Shown here: in pieces, positions 1 through 8,630 of the stretch
How positions within the stretch are numbered: the first letter of the stretch is position 1
How the letters are laid out: the number at the start of each line of letters is the position of its first letter
Origin: Trichomonas vaginalis G3
Lineage: Eukaryota > Parabasalia > Trichomonadida > Trichomonadidae
Length of the DNA: 64,000 nucleotides
NCBI RefSeq assembly: GCF_026262505.1
Contig: NC_067203.1
Location: 25,897,411-25,961,410, forward strand
Reading direction: 5' to 3'
Position numbers and translations under genes: made by a program
Notes under the pieces: model-generated
Told to the model about the DNA's origin: nothing
The model's input: the letters and a program-made list of their open reading frames with translations, nothing else
Database searches by the model: none

Positions 1-849
1 TCTGGCAATAGTAGTTTTATCTTCTGCTTGCAGTGTGTACATTTTGCCATGTTTGCCTAAAACTTCATAATATTCTCTTGTATACTTTCTTCTATTTTTA
101 CGAACACGAATGTGAGTACCTGTCGGGTTCCCATTGTTGTCATAGTCAATAGTATTTTCATATGGGTCGCGTTTAGGTATTTCTATTTTTACTTTGTCAC
201 CTTTCTGAAGTTTGAAGCCCGGCATTCTTTCTTGTTTGTCTCTTTTGACTAAATTATTAAATATATAGTCTTTCTCTAAGTCAGGGTTGTTTTTCATTTC
301 TTCGGGGGAGTGGTTTCCCAAACCTTTTTGTTTACGGTTATTGTAAATATTTAAAACTTGTCTCATCTTTGCCATGGAGAAGTGTCTATATTTGTCGTCA
401 TATGACATTTCATTTGCTTCACCACCTTGTGGTTGGTTTAAGTCTCTTAACATTTTTATACAACCGTCAATGACACCAAGAGCAGAATGGTTTTGGTCGA
501 CAATGAAATATTGGTTTACATTTTTTGAACGCAGATAGTTTTTAATATCATCTGATTTGAAAGAACTTTCACAGTCAGATGTCAGTTTTGTTGGATGGTA
601 TTTGTCAACGAATATTGTCAAAGCAGTTTTCACATCTAAAATATTTTTGGACCATAATGGTATGGCTTCACAGTATCTTGTGTTTTGACCAACAAATATT
701 AACCAGTATGGAGGTCCATCTTCTCTATACCTCGGAATGTTTTCCAAGATATCCATAAACCAAGCATTTGGTGTTGAACTAAAGATTTTTATCATGAGTG
801 CTTTTTTTGTCGCTTTAGAAACATAGGGGTCCTTGTTTGGATTCGTCAT
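1..849 (-). CDS. Polinton A retrovirus-like integrase (runs off window)
   Basis: This is the integrase part of Polinton A, starting at ATG 849 and running past the window edge. The visible protein has an rve-type catalytic core: an acidic residue in WFMDIL, then LTSDCESS, then the HSALGVIDG helix followed by KMLRDLNQ. A basic C-terminal portion rich in Lys/Arg follows, as in Polinton integrases. In the family the enzyme cuts and joins the element ends into new sites. The whole ORF in element B (34,091-35,176) has the same order of motifs, including LTSDQDSAY and RTLRDLNQ, so the assignment is firm. It is transcribed away from the next gene, with an 18-bp gap between start codons. Confidence 0.85.
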   Translation of the reverse strand, partial: MTNPNKDPYVSKATKKALMIKIFSSTPNAWFMDILENIPRYREDGPPYWLIFVGQNTRYCEAIPLWSKNILDVKTALTIFVDKYHPTKLTSDCESSFKSDDIKNYLRSKNVNQYFIVDQNHSALGVIDGCIKMLRDLNQPQGGEANEMSYDDKYRHFSMAKMRQVLNIYNNRKQKGLGNHSPEEMKNNPDLEKDYIFNNLVKRDKQERMPGFKLQKGDKVKIEIPKRDPYENTIDYDNNGNPTGTHIRVRKNRRKYTREYYEVLGKHGKMYTLQAEDKTTIAR

Positions 850-866
850 TTTTTAACCCATAAGAA

Positions 867-1268
867 ATGGGTTTATTTGGCGCATTAGCAGGAGTTGCAT
901 CCAGATTTTTGCCCGCAGTGGGAACAATAGCTAGAGGTGCATTTGGAATTGGAAAGAAGATTTTGAGTACATTAGGTATACTTAAAGAGAAAGCACAACC
1001 TATTATACAAACTGTACAGAAAGGTTAGGATGTAGCACGAGATGCAACAAATCTTATTCCAAATCCTGAAACAAGAGGAAAAGTTCAAGGATGGATGGAC
1101 AATGTAGGAAGACAAGCAGGAAACTATTATAACAAAGCAAATGACTACTATAACCAAGCAGGACACTATATGGACCAAGGTGAAAGATTCTTTAACAGAG
1201 GATATAACCATGCACAACAATGGGTAAACAATAACCAACCGCAACCACCTCAAACGTGGGGAATGTAA
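867..1268 (+). pseudogene. Polinton A small structural-type protein, broken
   Basis: A fossil part of element A. The N-terminal 25 residues are Gly/Ala-rich and hydrophobic (MGLFGALAGVASRF), followed by a basic stretch. The downstream part is rich in Asn, Tyr and Gln. Short proteins with an amphipathic N-terminus in this position recall the membrane-active minor capsid proteins (pVI/pX type) of adenoviruses and Polintons, but that is inference from composition only. It is divergently transcribed from the integrase. The gene after it is preceded by the sequence TTTTTACTGAGATGA, which recurs in this element. Confidence 0.5.
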
Positions 1269-1287
1269 AGTTTTTTACTGAGATGAA

Positions 1288-1440
1288 ATGAACAATACAG
1301 CATTGAGACAAATGGGTTCAAGATGGATTTGTCGGCTTCCAGCAGTTACACCACGTGTTTGTCAAGTTCTTCCTATACCTCAGGAAGTTTTAGACCGACT
1401 TAAAAAACCTAAACAACCAGTTGAAAACAAACCAAACTAA
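1288..1440 (+). CDS. Small unknown protein of Polinton A (50 aa)
   Basis: A short open frame starting at ATG 1288 and ending TAA at 1440. The protein has a mixed N-terminal half (QMGSRWICRLPAV) and a Lys/Pro-rich tail. The start is supported by the leader TTTTTACTGAGATGAA immediately before the ATG; the same leader precedes the next gene at 1460. No family is recognised. It sits in a same-strand series with the genes on either side and may be a virion protein, but nothing in the sequence proves this. Confidence 0.45.
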   Translation: MNNTALRQMGSRWICRLPAVTPRVCQVLPIPQEVLDRLKKPKQPVENKPN

Positions 1441-1459
1441 AATTTTTTACTGAGATGAA

Positions 1460-2036
1460 ATGACCGAAGAAGTTGAAACGGTAGATTTGACAAACAAAAA
1501 AAAGTTCAGAACCATTGTCAAAACCTGTCAAAGAACTTACAGATGAAGAGAAAAATTCAATAATAGAAAGTGCCAGGTCTGGAAATACAAACCCTAACTA
1601 CAAAGTCACTTTTCATAAAAATGGAACGGCAAGTATCTCAAAAAAGAAACAGACTCTCACAAATAAAATATTGAAGTCTGAAGGAGCTTTCGAGACAACA
1701 GATGGAAAAGTTTACTTCACTGACCAACAGTTCATTATAGAACATCTCATTGACTTAGAGTCGAAATATTCTAAACTTTACAACAAACACAAAAAGTTGA
1801 AAGGAAAACAAAAACAAATGGCATATGATATTTATGAAGATGTTGACGACACAACTGTTCCTGCAAGTGAAGTAAAGTCAGAGGAACCGAAAAGTGACGA
1901 AAAACCGATAGAAGAAGAAAAACCAAAAACTGAAGATAAACCAAAACCAAAGTTTAGTTTCCAAACTAAACCAAGTCAACCTTCATTAGCTGGTATGGTT
2001 GGCGTCAAAGACTTATGGCAGCAGGCGGTTATGTAA
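1460..2036 (+). pseudogene. Polinton A unknown protein with SG-T-P domain, broken
   Basis: A fossil part. The readable protein has an N-terminal domain (EEKNSIIESARSGNTNPNY, then KNG and SKKKQ), a helical coiled-coil stretch rich in Lys, a long acidic/Pro/Lys linker and a short C-terminus. The N-terminal domain resembles the small proteins at 21,756, 61,727 and the gene at 24,113-24,543: a helix, then SG(N)T-P, then K-(N/D)G, then a basic strand. This suggests one Polinton protein family. Function is unknown. It ends 34 bp before the polymerase start. Confidence 0.5.
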
Positions 2037-2070
2037 AGTAAAAAAAAAATATTTTTTTATTTTTATAAAA

Positions 2071-4221
2071 ATGCCCCCATATAGAATGGATAGAAAGTCT
2101 GCTAGAATAAAAGCAGAGTTGCAAGATATGGTTGGAGAGTTTCGAAGAATTTTAAATATAGGAAGGAAGACCCATAAAAGTCTATGACAAATTGTCTGGT
2201 CTTCGCTACGAAATGGATTTGGAAACAGCACGTGCAAATTATCCAAACAGACTAGAGAGGTTAGAAGAAGAACGTCTTATGGACATGCCTTTCGATGTTA
2301 GTGAACCTCAAGTTGAAGGACACGACGGCTTTGCCAGATTCTACTGGAAACATGACGAACAATTGCATCCTTTGAGAAGGAAAAAAGGTAGTGCAGAGGA
2401 TGGTCATGCTCCCATGGAAAGAACAAGATATGCATATGAAAAGTATCGTGAAGTTAGAAGTCAAATTACATCTGGTCGAACCTTTACAGTAAACTTTGAC
2501 GAAGGAAAGAACAAAGAAGGCTTCATGGGTGTACTTGCTGCAATTCAAGACGGAAATAAGAAAGGACACAATCTCAGATTGACCATAACAGATTTGGATG
2601 GTCACATTTACTATGCACATGGCAATGAACAAACAGCCGCAAAACTTCTTGACGCTTTCAAGACTACAAAGAGAGAACAAATGGTTGACTCCGACTCAGA
2701 CATTTTGAATGCAATTGAAGGAATTGCAAGTGTCAAGTTCGAATGGTACCAACCTAACCCTCAAGCAGTCAGACAACATGCTGGATACTTCCCCTTCATA
2801 AATAAGTCTGACATTGACTTGACAAGGTATGGAATTTACAATTCAATTGAAACAATTGTCAATGAACCTTGTATTCTTACATGTCTCAGGAACTCTGGTC
2901 TTGTTACAGATGAGAAGATGAAGTATCTTGAGTCATGTGTGAAGACAAGGTACATTCTCAGAGGTCAATTGGCAAAAATTGCACCGTTGGCAAATGTCAA
3001 TATCCGAGTCAACATACCTACAGCTAAAGGTTCTTCACATGACGACTATGTTGTTGAGTTCAATTTACCATGGTTGAAGATTGTAATTGTCCACAACCAC
3101 TTCATGTTGAACGAAAGTCTTACAAACCCATTGTTCGGAAAAGGCAAGTGCAACATTGTCAGAGCTGTAAACATTCTTTTCGAGAAAGGTTTGTTGGAAC
3201 CAATTCCAGATGACAAGCTGACAGAAACTTTTGTACCAAAAGACGAAACAAACTTTTCATTGTTAGCAAGACCAAAAGTTGTTCCAGACAAAGTTCTAGT
3301 ACAAAAGAAGTACACAATTCCACAAGGAGTTGGATTGTTCGGATACCAACCTGAACCAGAAGAACTTCCAATGAGGTTGCAAGAACTTCAAGATGCTATA
3401 AACAAACTTCCATTGAGACATCCAATTGACGTCAAATTGTATTGGAGAGCATCTGAGTTAGGTCAGAAGGTTTTATATGAAACAGGTTGCTTCGACGATG
3501 TTTATGAGATAACAGGAGAAGTTTCTCAGAAGATAAGAGACTCACTTGAATTTCCACAAACTGGATCAATTGGTTGCGACAAGTTCGACTCAAACGAAAA
3601 GATATACTATGTCGACCTTAACGCTGCGTACATGAGGTTTGTCCAATATATTCCGACTGGAATTCCAAACGAAGATGGTGAGTTCCCGGGAAGGAACTAT
3701 ACAGTTGGAAAAGTCATACAACAACTGTATGATATTAGGAAAGCTTCAAACCCCAAACTTGCAATGACACTCAAATTGCTTATGAATTCGACATGGGATA
3801 TTCCATTAAGAAACCTCAAGAGATGAAGAGTAAACATTATGAGAAGGTCGACAACTTTGTTGAAAGGTTTTCTCCTTTTGTTTTGAAGTACGAATTCACT
3901 CAAGGTCAAAGTGGCTTAGTAACCACATTAAAACCTATTGTCGAACATTGGTCTTACCCTCAGTTCGCAAAGGCAGTCCTTGACAACTACAACAAATTCT
4001 TCTCCGAAGTCAAATCCAAAGTTGTGGTTTACTATGAGAACATTGACGCACTCATGACGAACGAAGAAGGATACAACAAACTCATTGAAATGGGAATGGT
4101 CGGTGAAAAGATGGGCTGTTTTAAGCTAGATAAGGTATTTTCCGAAGTTCATGTCCTCTCCAAGCGTAAGTATTGGGGCATACTTGAAGACGGCACAGAA
4201 ATAAAACATTGCATGAAATAA
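2071..4221 (+). pseudogene. Polinton A family-B DNA polymerase (pPolB), broken
   Basis: Polymerase part of element A, starting at ATG 2071 after the AT-rich leader TTTTTATTTTTATAAAA. The middle region shares a block with the polymerase of element B: VIVHNHFMLNESL here against LLVEDHYMLNERL there. The palm region has YYVDLNAAYMRF (motif A) and a KLLMNST motif-B segment. In Polintons this protein-primed polymerase copies the element from its ends. The sequence is much diverged from the polymerase in B, so A and B belong to different lineages. The gene is broken; the call rests on motif order and on its neighbour the integrase. Confidence 0.7.
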
Positions 4222-4380
4222 AAAATTTTTATATTCCTTCCTAGCTAATTTCCGTTTAATTTCATGGTCGCCCTCGGAGTCTTTGAATCGGACAGGTCGA
4301 GTTACACCATTCTTGGTCTCAAACTCATATATAACCTGTTTGTCTGTATTTTCGTCGACTATGGCACGAGACACGAACAT
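4126..4380 (-). CDS. Small unknown protein overlapping polymerase 3' end
   Basis: An open frame of 84 residues starting at ATG 4380. The first 55 residues are charged and protein-like (AIVDENTDKQVIYEF, then DHEIKRKLARKEY). The last 30 residues lie antisense to the end of the polymerase gene and may not be original. It shares a 30-bp intergenic gap with the divergent gene at 4411, and that gap carries TGACACTTTTT on this strand (4394-4404), a motif repeated upstream of other genes. No family is recognised. Confidence 0.4.
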   Translation of the reverse strand: MFVSRAIVDENTDKQVIYEFETKNGVTRPVRFKDSEGDHEIKRKLARKEYKNFLFHAMFYFCAVFKYAPILTLGEDMNFGKYLI

Positions 4381-4410
4381 TGACCAAACGGACAAAAAGT
4401 GTCATTTCGG

Positions 4411-4674
4411 ATGGTCAAGCAGCCAATCGCATTCGAGCACTTCGAAGAAGCCTTACGTTCCAAGGGAGAGGGTGTCTGGTGCAAGGCAGAGGTCATGAAA
4501 CTCTACGAGCAGTACATCCTCAATGCCTGGGAGGACAAATCGTCCTTGAATTGGCAATTCTACCAACTCCTCTGGGACGACCTCCTACGCAACTGGGATA
4601 ACGAAAGAGCCCAATTCAAAGGTCGGGAACTAATTTTGCAAATTACCCTTAATTTAACATACTTATCCAAATAA
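4411..4674 (+). CDS. Unknown 87-aa helical protein
   Basis: Starts at ATG 4411, just after the shared divergent promoter gap. The protein is Trp- and Glu-rich (AWEDKSSLNWQFYQLLWDDL) and probably all alpha-helical. Codon use is richer in C at third positions (CTC, TAC, ATC) than in the polymerase upstream, like the other genes of the 4.1-8.1 kb block. Function is unknown. An AT-rich gap of about 50 bp separates it from the oppositely directed HNH-type gene. Confidence 0.45.
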   Translation: MVKQPIAFEHFEEALRSKGEGVWCKAEVMKLYEQYILNAWEDKSSLNWQFYQLLWDDLLRNWDNERAQFKGRELILQITLNLTYLSK

Positions 4675-4723
4675 ACACCTAAATTTACTTGGGGTTTCCC
4701 CCTAAAATAAAATTTTTTTACTC

Positions 4724-5411
4724 TTAGAACCACTCGAGGTTCTCCTTACGGTTGTTGAGCTTGTCACCGTCAATGTGTCTGACCTTCGTCTTCTTGCCTG
4801 GATTTGGAACCCATTGAATTGCGACAAGCTTGCCCATGGAAATTGAACCGCGATTCCGAAGGTTAAGGTTCAAGTGTCCCAAGTTGTTGAGGACTGGGGT
4901 AAGAACCTTGCCGTCTCCCTGTTGCGGATTTGTATGGGTAGGGTTGGGAAATTTCGTAAGTGTCATCGGCAACAAGGGTTGCCCAAACTTCCTCTTCTTC
5001 GTGTTTCTCTTCTTCCTCTTCTTCCTCTTCTTCCTCTTCTTTGATAATACCTTCGGCAATTCTGTGTTCACGAATTACGGTGTTGGAGGTTCTGTCCTTT
5101 CCGAGTACCTTCCAGATGGCATCTATCTCTTCGAAGAAACGGTAGATGAGTCGGGCAAGGTTTTGGTTCTCTATGTTGTATTGGCGCAAGGTTTCCGCGA
5201 AATCGTTCAGGACTTTCTTATTGGAAGCTTGGTTCGTGAGGACTTCGACTTTGAGATTGGTTATCTCTTCCATAAGACTACTTTGGAGAGTCTGAATGGT
5301 GTTTGACAGATGAGCGTTCAATTGGGCAATTTGAATTTGAACTGGGCGCTTGTCTGGCAACCTTGAAAGGACATCTGCCATTGAGTTTGGCTTCGGTGCT
5401 TGTTCGGACAT
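4724..5411 (-). pseudogene. Coiled-coil protein with NUMOD4/HNH-type domain, broken
   Basis: A fossil part of element A. From the start at 5411: a disordered N-terminus, a long helical region (SNTIQTLQSSLMEEITNLK), a run of Glu residues, then EVWATLVADDTYEISQPYP, the usual opening of NUMOD4-type domains. The far end carries VRHIDGDKLNNRKENLEW, the core of HNH homing-type nucleases. The other two Polintons carry HNH genes with the same W-(x)-TL-x-D-x-YEI opening (25,768 and 58,514). HNH enzymes cut DNA at specific sites; here the role is unknown. The start is preceded by CACTTCATTTT, a Trichomonas-like initiator. Confidence 0.6.
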
Positions 5412-5442
5412 CGAAAAATGAAGTGGTTTGAGAATGACGGTT

Positions 5443-6027
5443 TTACTTCAAAAAGCTTGTTATGACAGTTATGTCATACAACAAGTTTAAAATAATATCT
5501 TGTTCTTCTTCTGAAAGTTTGTTGTCTCTTCCGATAAAAGTTTGGAACATGAGAACCAAAAAACGTTTTTTGAGATTGTGGAAGAGTTCAGGCAAACGTT
5601 CATATTCCGGATATGTTGGGAGCAGTTCGAAACATCTGAGCTGACTTTCGGACAAAATTGGGACAATGTCAACAAATTCATCTTTGGTCGGACTGCTTGA
5701 AGGTAAGTCCCTTACATGTAAGTAGCTCTGGTAAAGTCTTCTCATTTCTGCTAACTTTTGGAGTATAGCTTCGTAGTTTAGAAGTTTTAATTTTAATTGT
5801 CTTATTCCACTCTTGACATCTAAACGGTAACTATCCATGAGGTCAAGAGTAGCTTTGGTAGCTTTAAGTGGAGCTATCTGTTCCTTGACTTGTGCAATTT
5901 TGGTTGCAATTGTGGTTTGAGCTCCTTCAAGTTCGCCGTCTATGTCGTTCTCAACACCTTCAACCATAGCTTGAAACTCTTCATCGGTCCATTGAGTTTG
6001 GTGTGGGACGAATTTAACTTGCTTCAT
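5443..6027 (-). CDS. Unknown 194-aa helical protein
   Basis: An intact frame from ATG 6027. The upstream sequence on this strand contains TTCATTTTTTGA directly before the ATG, matching the Trichomonas initiator (TCAYTW). The protein is mostly helical: an acidic N-terminal region, a coiled-coil-like middle (IATKIAQVKEQIAPLKATKA) and a C-terminus rich in Leu and aromatic residues. No known motif is seen. It is one of a run of same-strand genes (4,724-6,434) with richer C/G codon use than the rest of the element. Confidence 0.55.
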   Translation of the reverse strand: MKQVKFVPHQTQWTDEEFQAMVEGVENDIDGELEGAQTTIATKIAQVKEQIAPLKATKATLDLMDSYRLDVKSGIRQLKLKLLNYEAILQKLAEMRRLYQSYLHVRDLPSSSPTKDEFVDIVPILSESQLRCFELLPTYPEYERLPELFHNLKKRFLVLMFQTFIGRDNKLSEEEQDIILNLLYDITVITSFLK

Positions 6028-6068
6028 TCAAAAAATGAAAAAAATGTTTTTACTCTAAACGTTAAGGT

Positions 6069-6434
6069 TTACTGAACTGGTTGGATGTCGCCTTCACAGG
6101 TTATGTAGAATGGTTGACCAGAGAAGTGAAGGAGACCCTTGAGAATTTGGTTCATTCTTGGGAAAGGGTTCTCCTTGTTTGGAAGTAGTATCCAAGGACG
6201 CTTGGCAAAGAACTTGAGAAGAGCTTCTTTCTTTGCTTGCTTTATGCCATCGTAGGCTGTCCCGTCTGGTATTTGAATTGGAATTCCAGTCGAAGTCTCG
6301 AGATTCAAGGCAGCCCTTCCCGTTATCCAACCGTTAACAAGCTTGCCTTTTACATTCTGCCTGAGGAAGTCTTTAACAAGCTCGTTAATTTCAATTAGGT
6401 AAATTGCCTCGTCGGTAGGTTCGACCTCGACCAT
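6069..6434 (-). CDS. Unknown 121-aa protein
   Basis: An intact frame from ATG 6434. It starts with an acidic helix (VEPTDEAIYLIEINELVKDF) followed by a mixed alpha/beta body with KFFAKRPWILLPNKENPF. No family is recognised. Its start codon abuts a 21-bp minisatellite (6,435-6,795), so the repeat occupies its promoter region. The gene across the repeat (6,834) is divergent, so the repeat separates two divergent genes. Confidence 0.5.
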   Translation of the reverse strand: MVEVEPTDEAIYLIEINELVKDFLRQNVKGKLVNGWITGRAALNLETSTGIPIQIPDGTAYDGIKQAKKEALLKFFAKRPWILLPNKENPFPRMNQILKGLLHFSGQPFYITCEGDIQPVQ

Positions 6435-6795
6435 TGCTACTGTCAGAAAAAGTACTGCTACTGTCAGAAAAAGTACTGCTACTGTCAGTAAAAGTACTTT
6501 TACTGTCAGTAGAAGTACTGCTACTGTCAGTAAAAGTACTGCTACCGTCAGTAAAAAGGAAAATTTGAGAGGGTTTTCGACGATAAAGTACTGCTACTGT
6601 CAGTAAAAGTACTGCTACTGTCAGTAAAAGTACTGCTACTGTCAGTAAAAGTACTTCTACTGTCAGAAAAAGTACTGCTACTGTCAGTAAAAGTACTGCT
6701 ACTGTCAGTAAAAGTACTTCTACTGTCAGAAAAAGTACTTCTACTGTCAGTAAAAGTACTGCTACTGTCAGTAGAAGTACTGCTAGTAGCAGAGA
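6435..6795. repeat. 21-bp minisatellite in a divergent promoter region
   Basis: Tandem copies of ACTGCTACTGTCAGTAAAAGT fill the region with small variants (CTTCTACTGTCAG, CAGAAAAAG, CAGTAGAAG), interrupted once near 6,555-6,590. The unit is 21 bp, so it keeps reading frames open as a Ser/Thr/Asp repeat on the minus strand; that frame is probably not a gene. The array lies exactly between two divergent starts (6,434 minus and 6,834 plus). Each unit holds ACTGTCAGT, a near-palindrome that could be a repeated protein-binding site. Confidence 0.85.
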
Positions 6796-6833
6796 TTTTT
6801 ATCGTTGTGGTCCGACGGTTAAGCCACAAACGA

Positions 6834-7418
6834 ATGTCCGACGTCCCACCAACCGAGCCCATTCCCAAGCCAGAAGAACCTAAAGCACCAGCCCCTGCAC
6901 CTCAGTTCCAGCAAGTCCCTCCACCAAATTACTACCAATTTCCACCTCAAGGTTACTACCAATTTCCACTACAAGGCTTCCCGAACTACCCTCCTCAGCC
7001 TATGCCTTACTTCCCCAACCCTTGGATGTTCCAGCAAGCTCCACCCCAGCAATTCCAATCTCAATCCAAATCGAAGAGAGACCAAGAGTTCGAAGAAGGT
7101 CTGAACCGTTTACGCAAAGATTATGCCACAGCCCCTATGGAAGACGACAGGCTTTCAGTCTCTTCCCTCAAATCGACCGATTCGACTCGTACCACAGATT
7201 CGGTTCGTGACCGTGAGACTACCTCAAGCAGTCTGAGAGACTCTTCATCCTACAATCATTTACAGTTGGAGCTCTCAGAACATGCGCAATTACGAAGGTC
7301 AGACACCAGCTGGAGACCGCAAAACAGACGTACTCGCAAGAGCCGTCCAACTGGTCAAGACAAAGACCGAGATAGTCGACTTCATTCTTGCAGCTTGCCC
7401 ATACAAGTAAAAAAATAA
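6834..7418 (+). CDS. Pro/Gln/Tyr-rich low-complexity protein
   Basis: Starts at ATG 6834 (MSDVPPTEPIPKPEEP). The N-terminal 80 residues are a Pro/Gln/Tyr/Phe-rich disordered region with repeats such as YYQFPPQG. The middle is charged and then Ser/Thr/Asp/Arg-rich. The C-terminal third in this frame is basic with no fold signature. Such regions are common in scaffold-like or condensate-forming viral proteins, but no function can be assigned. It is C-rich in codon use like its neighbours. Confidence 0.5.
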   Translation: MSDVPPTEPIPKPEEPKAPAPAPQFQQVPPPNYYQFPPQGYYQFPLQGFPNYPPQPMPYFPNPWMFQQAPPQQFQSQSKSKRDQEFEEGLNRLRKDYATAPMEDDRLSVSSLKSTDSTRTTDSVRDRETTSSSLRDSSSYNHLQLELSEHAQLRRSDTSWRPQNRRTRKSRPTGQDKDRDSRLHSCSLPIQVKK

Positions 7419-7438
7419 ACAATTACGAGTTAAACTTT

Positions 7439-7639
7439 TTATTCTTTCTTTTCTGAGTTGTTTAGAGCTGGTTTCTCTTGTAGGAACCTTTCGTACTCTT
7501 CCATGGTCATGTAATTGCGAATTTGGTACGCAATTCCAGGTTCGTTGTTTTTGAACCTTATGTATGTAAACGCTTCCATCCTCTCAGGGAAGTAAGCTGC
7601 TAACATCTGACCAAGTTTTCTCGGTGACTCGGAGCTCAT
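7439..7639 (-). CDS. Unknown 66-aa protein
   Basis: A short intact frame from ATG 7639: MSSESPRKLGQMLAAYFPE, then an aromatic and charged body ending in a Lys/Glu tail. It converges with the gene at 6,834-7,418, leaving 20 bp between their stops. The upstream sequence contains a GTCACTTTTTAAACG element on the plus strand. No family is recognised. Confidence 0.45.
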   Translation of the reverse strand: MSSESPRKLGQMLAAYFPERMEAFTYIRFKNNEPGIAYQIRNYMTMEEYERFLQEKPALNNSEKKE

Positions 7640-7678
7640 AAAAATGTCACTTTTTAAACGTTAAGTTTTAGTCTTATT

Positions 7679-7872
7679 TTACCCTTTGTTTACCCTTTGT
7701 TTGTCAAGGTAGTATTGGAGTGCAATTTCTCCAAATTCTCTGTGTCGGAGTTCTTCAGCATTTTCCAAGGTGTACTTGGAGAACTCAAAGAAGTTGTCAA
7801 GAAGATACTGCCATCTGCTCTTCTGAGTTCGTCGTATTTTGGAAGTGTTGCACCTTCGAGTCTTCGGACATG
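7679..7872 (-). pseudogene. Unknown small protein, broken
   Basis: A short fossil part of element A. The readable C-terminal portion is helical (FFEFSKYTLENAEELRHREF) and ends at 7679 after a short CCCTTTGTTTA duplication. The N-terminal portion (MSEDSKVQHFQ) begins like other proteins of this block (MSE-, MSD-, MSS-). The gap to the divergent gene at 7915 holds TGACACTTTTT (7,879-7,889). Function is unknown. Confidence 0.35.
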
Positions 7873-7914
7873 AAAAAATGACACTTTTTCTATTAAACCG
7901 TTTTGGCATTTCTC

Positions 7915-8094
7915 ATGAGTGACTATAGTTCTGCCGAACCATTGGAAGAGAAGAAGTACCCTTGCTGGCAAAAGACAAAAATAGTTGCCTTAGTTGTCAT
8001 TGCAATTGTACTCGTAATTGAATTCATTGTACTTCTCTTCACGTACATAAAACTCAGCAATGGTATTTGCTTTAAGAAGCTACCATCTTACTAA
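7915..8094 (+). CDS. Small single-pass membrane protein (59 aa)
   Basis: Starts at ATG 7915. After a charged N-terminus (EPLEEKKYPCWQKTK) comes one clear transmembrane helix (IVALVVIAIVLVIEFIVLLF) and a short tail. Positive residues before the helix suggest the N-terminus is cytoplasmic or internal. TGACACTTTTT followed by AAACCGTTTTGG lies 10-35 bp upstream, a motif pair also seen near other genes and in the ends of B and C. Its role is unknown; a capsid-associated or host-membrane protein is possible. Confidence 0.5.
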   Translation: MSDYSSAEPLEEKKYPCWQKTKIVALVVIAIVLVIEFIVLLFTYIKLSNGICFKKLPSY

Positions 8095-8097
8095 GAC

Positions 8098-8630
8098 TAA
8101 ACACTTAGATTTTTCAAGCTTGACTTTTTACAATTTGAATTTTGTTGCTGAATTCAGTAAAAATAATGTTTAGGTGAAGAGGTGAGATCTCACCCGTTTT
8201 TTCACCTGTTTTCTCACCCTCGTGAATTTTCATGAATTTCCTTAAGATAGAAAAAATAAAGTTAGTTTTATTTTATTTATTTTTTTTATTTTGTATGTAA
8301 GATATGATTTCAGGGATTTTTTTGACGAAGTGCAAACCTTCACTTCGTCAAAAATAACAGTTATATAATGAAAAAGTGAAAGTTATTCTTCATTTTTTTG
8401 TATAAAAGATATGATTTCAGGGATTTTTTTGACGAAGTGTTAATCTTCACTTCGTCAAAAATAACAGTTATATAATGAAAAAGTGTCATTTTTTTGTATT
8501 TGACGAGAATGTCGGGTAGATGGTTAGATCTAACCTCATTTCTACCCTCTTGAATTTTCATGAATTTCCTTAAGATAGAAAAAATAAAGTTAGTTTTATT
8601 TTATTTATTTTTTTATTTTGTATAAAAGAT
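8098..8630. repeat. Intergenic block of duplicated leaders, hairpins and palindromes
   Basis: No gene. The left part (8,108-8,139) repeats the 3' end of the ATPase gene found at 9,846-9,877. An AGATCT palindrome unit lies at 8,141-8,219 and a second, GGTTAGATCTAACC, at 8,522-8,535. A gene leader (AAGATAGAAAAAATAAAGTT through TTTTGTAT) appears near 8,240-8,310 and 8,570-8,630, and a related partial copy starts near 8,395. Two perfect hairpins with arms GACGAAGTG and CACTTCGTC lie at 8,324-8,350 and 8,431-8,456. The pattern suggests repeated duplication of the start region of the gene at 8,631. Confidence 0.8.

Noticed and set aside
4960-5145. Ser-rich plus-strand frame opposite the HNH-type gene
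   Set aside because: It is the complement of the Glu run in the minus-strand gene and has no independent support.
6548-6868. Ser/Thr/Asp-repeat frame on the minus strand
   Set aside because: It is a by-product of the 21-bp minisatellite and overlaps the start of the gene at 6,834.
8290-8310. GTATGT in gene leaders as a Trichomonas 5' splice site
   Set aside because: The family's strict 3' intron signal ACTAACACACAG was not found downstream, and the ATG follows within a few bases.
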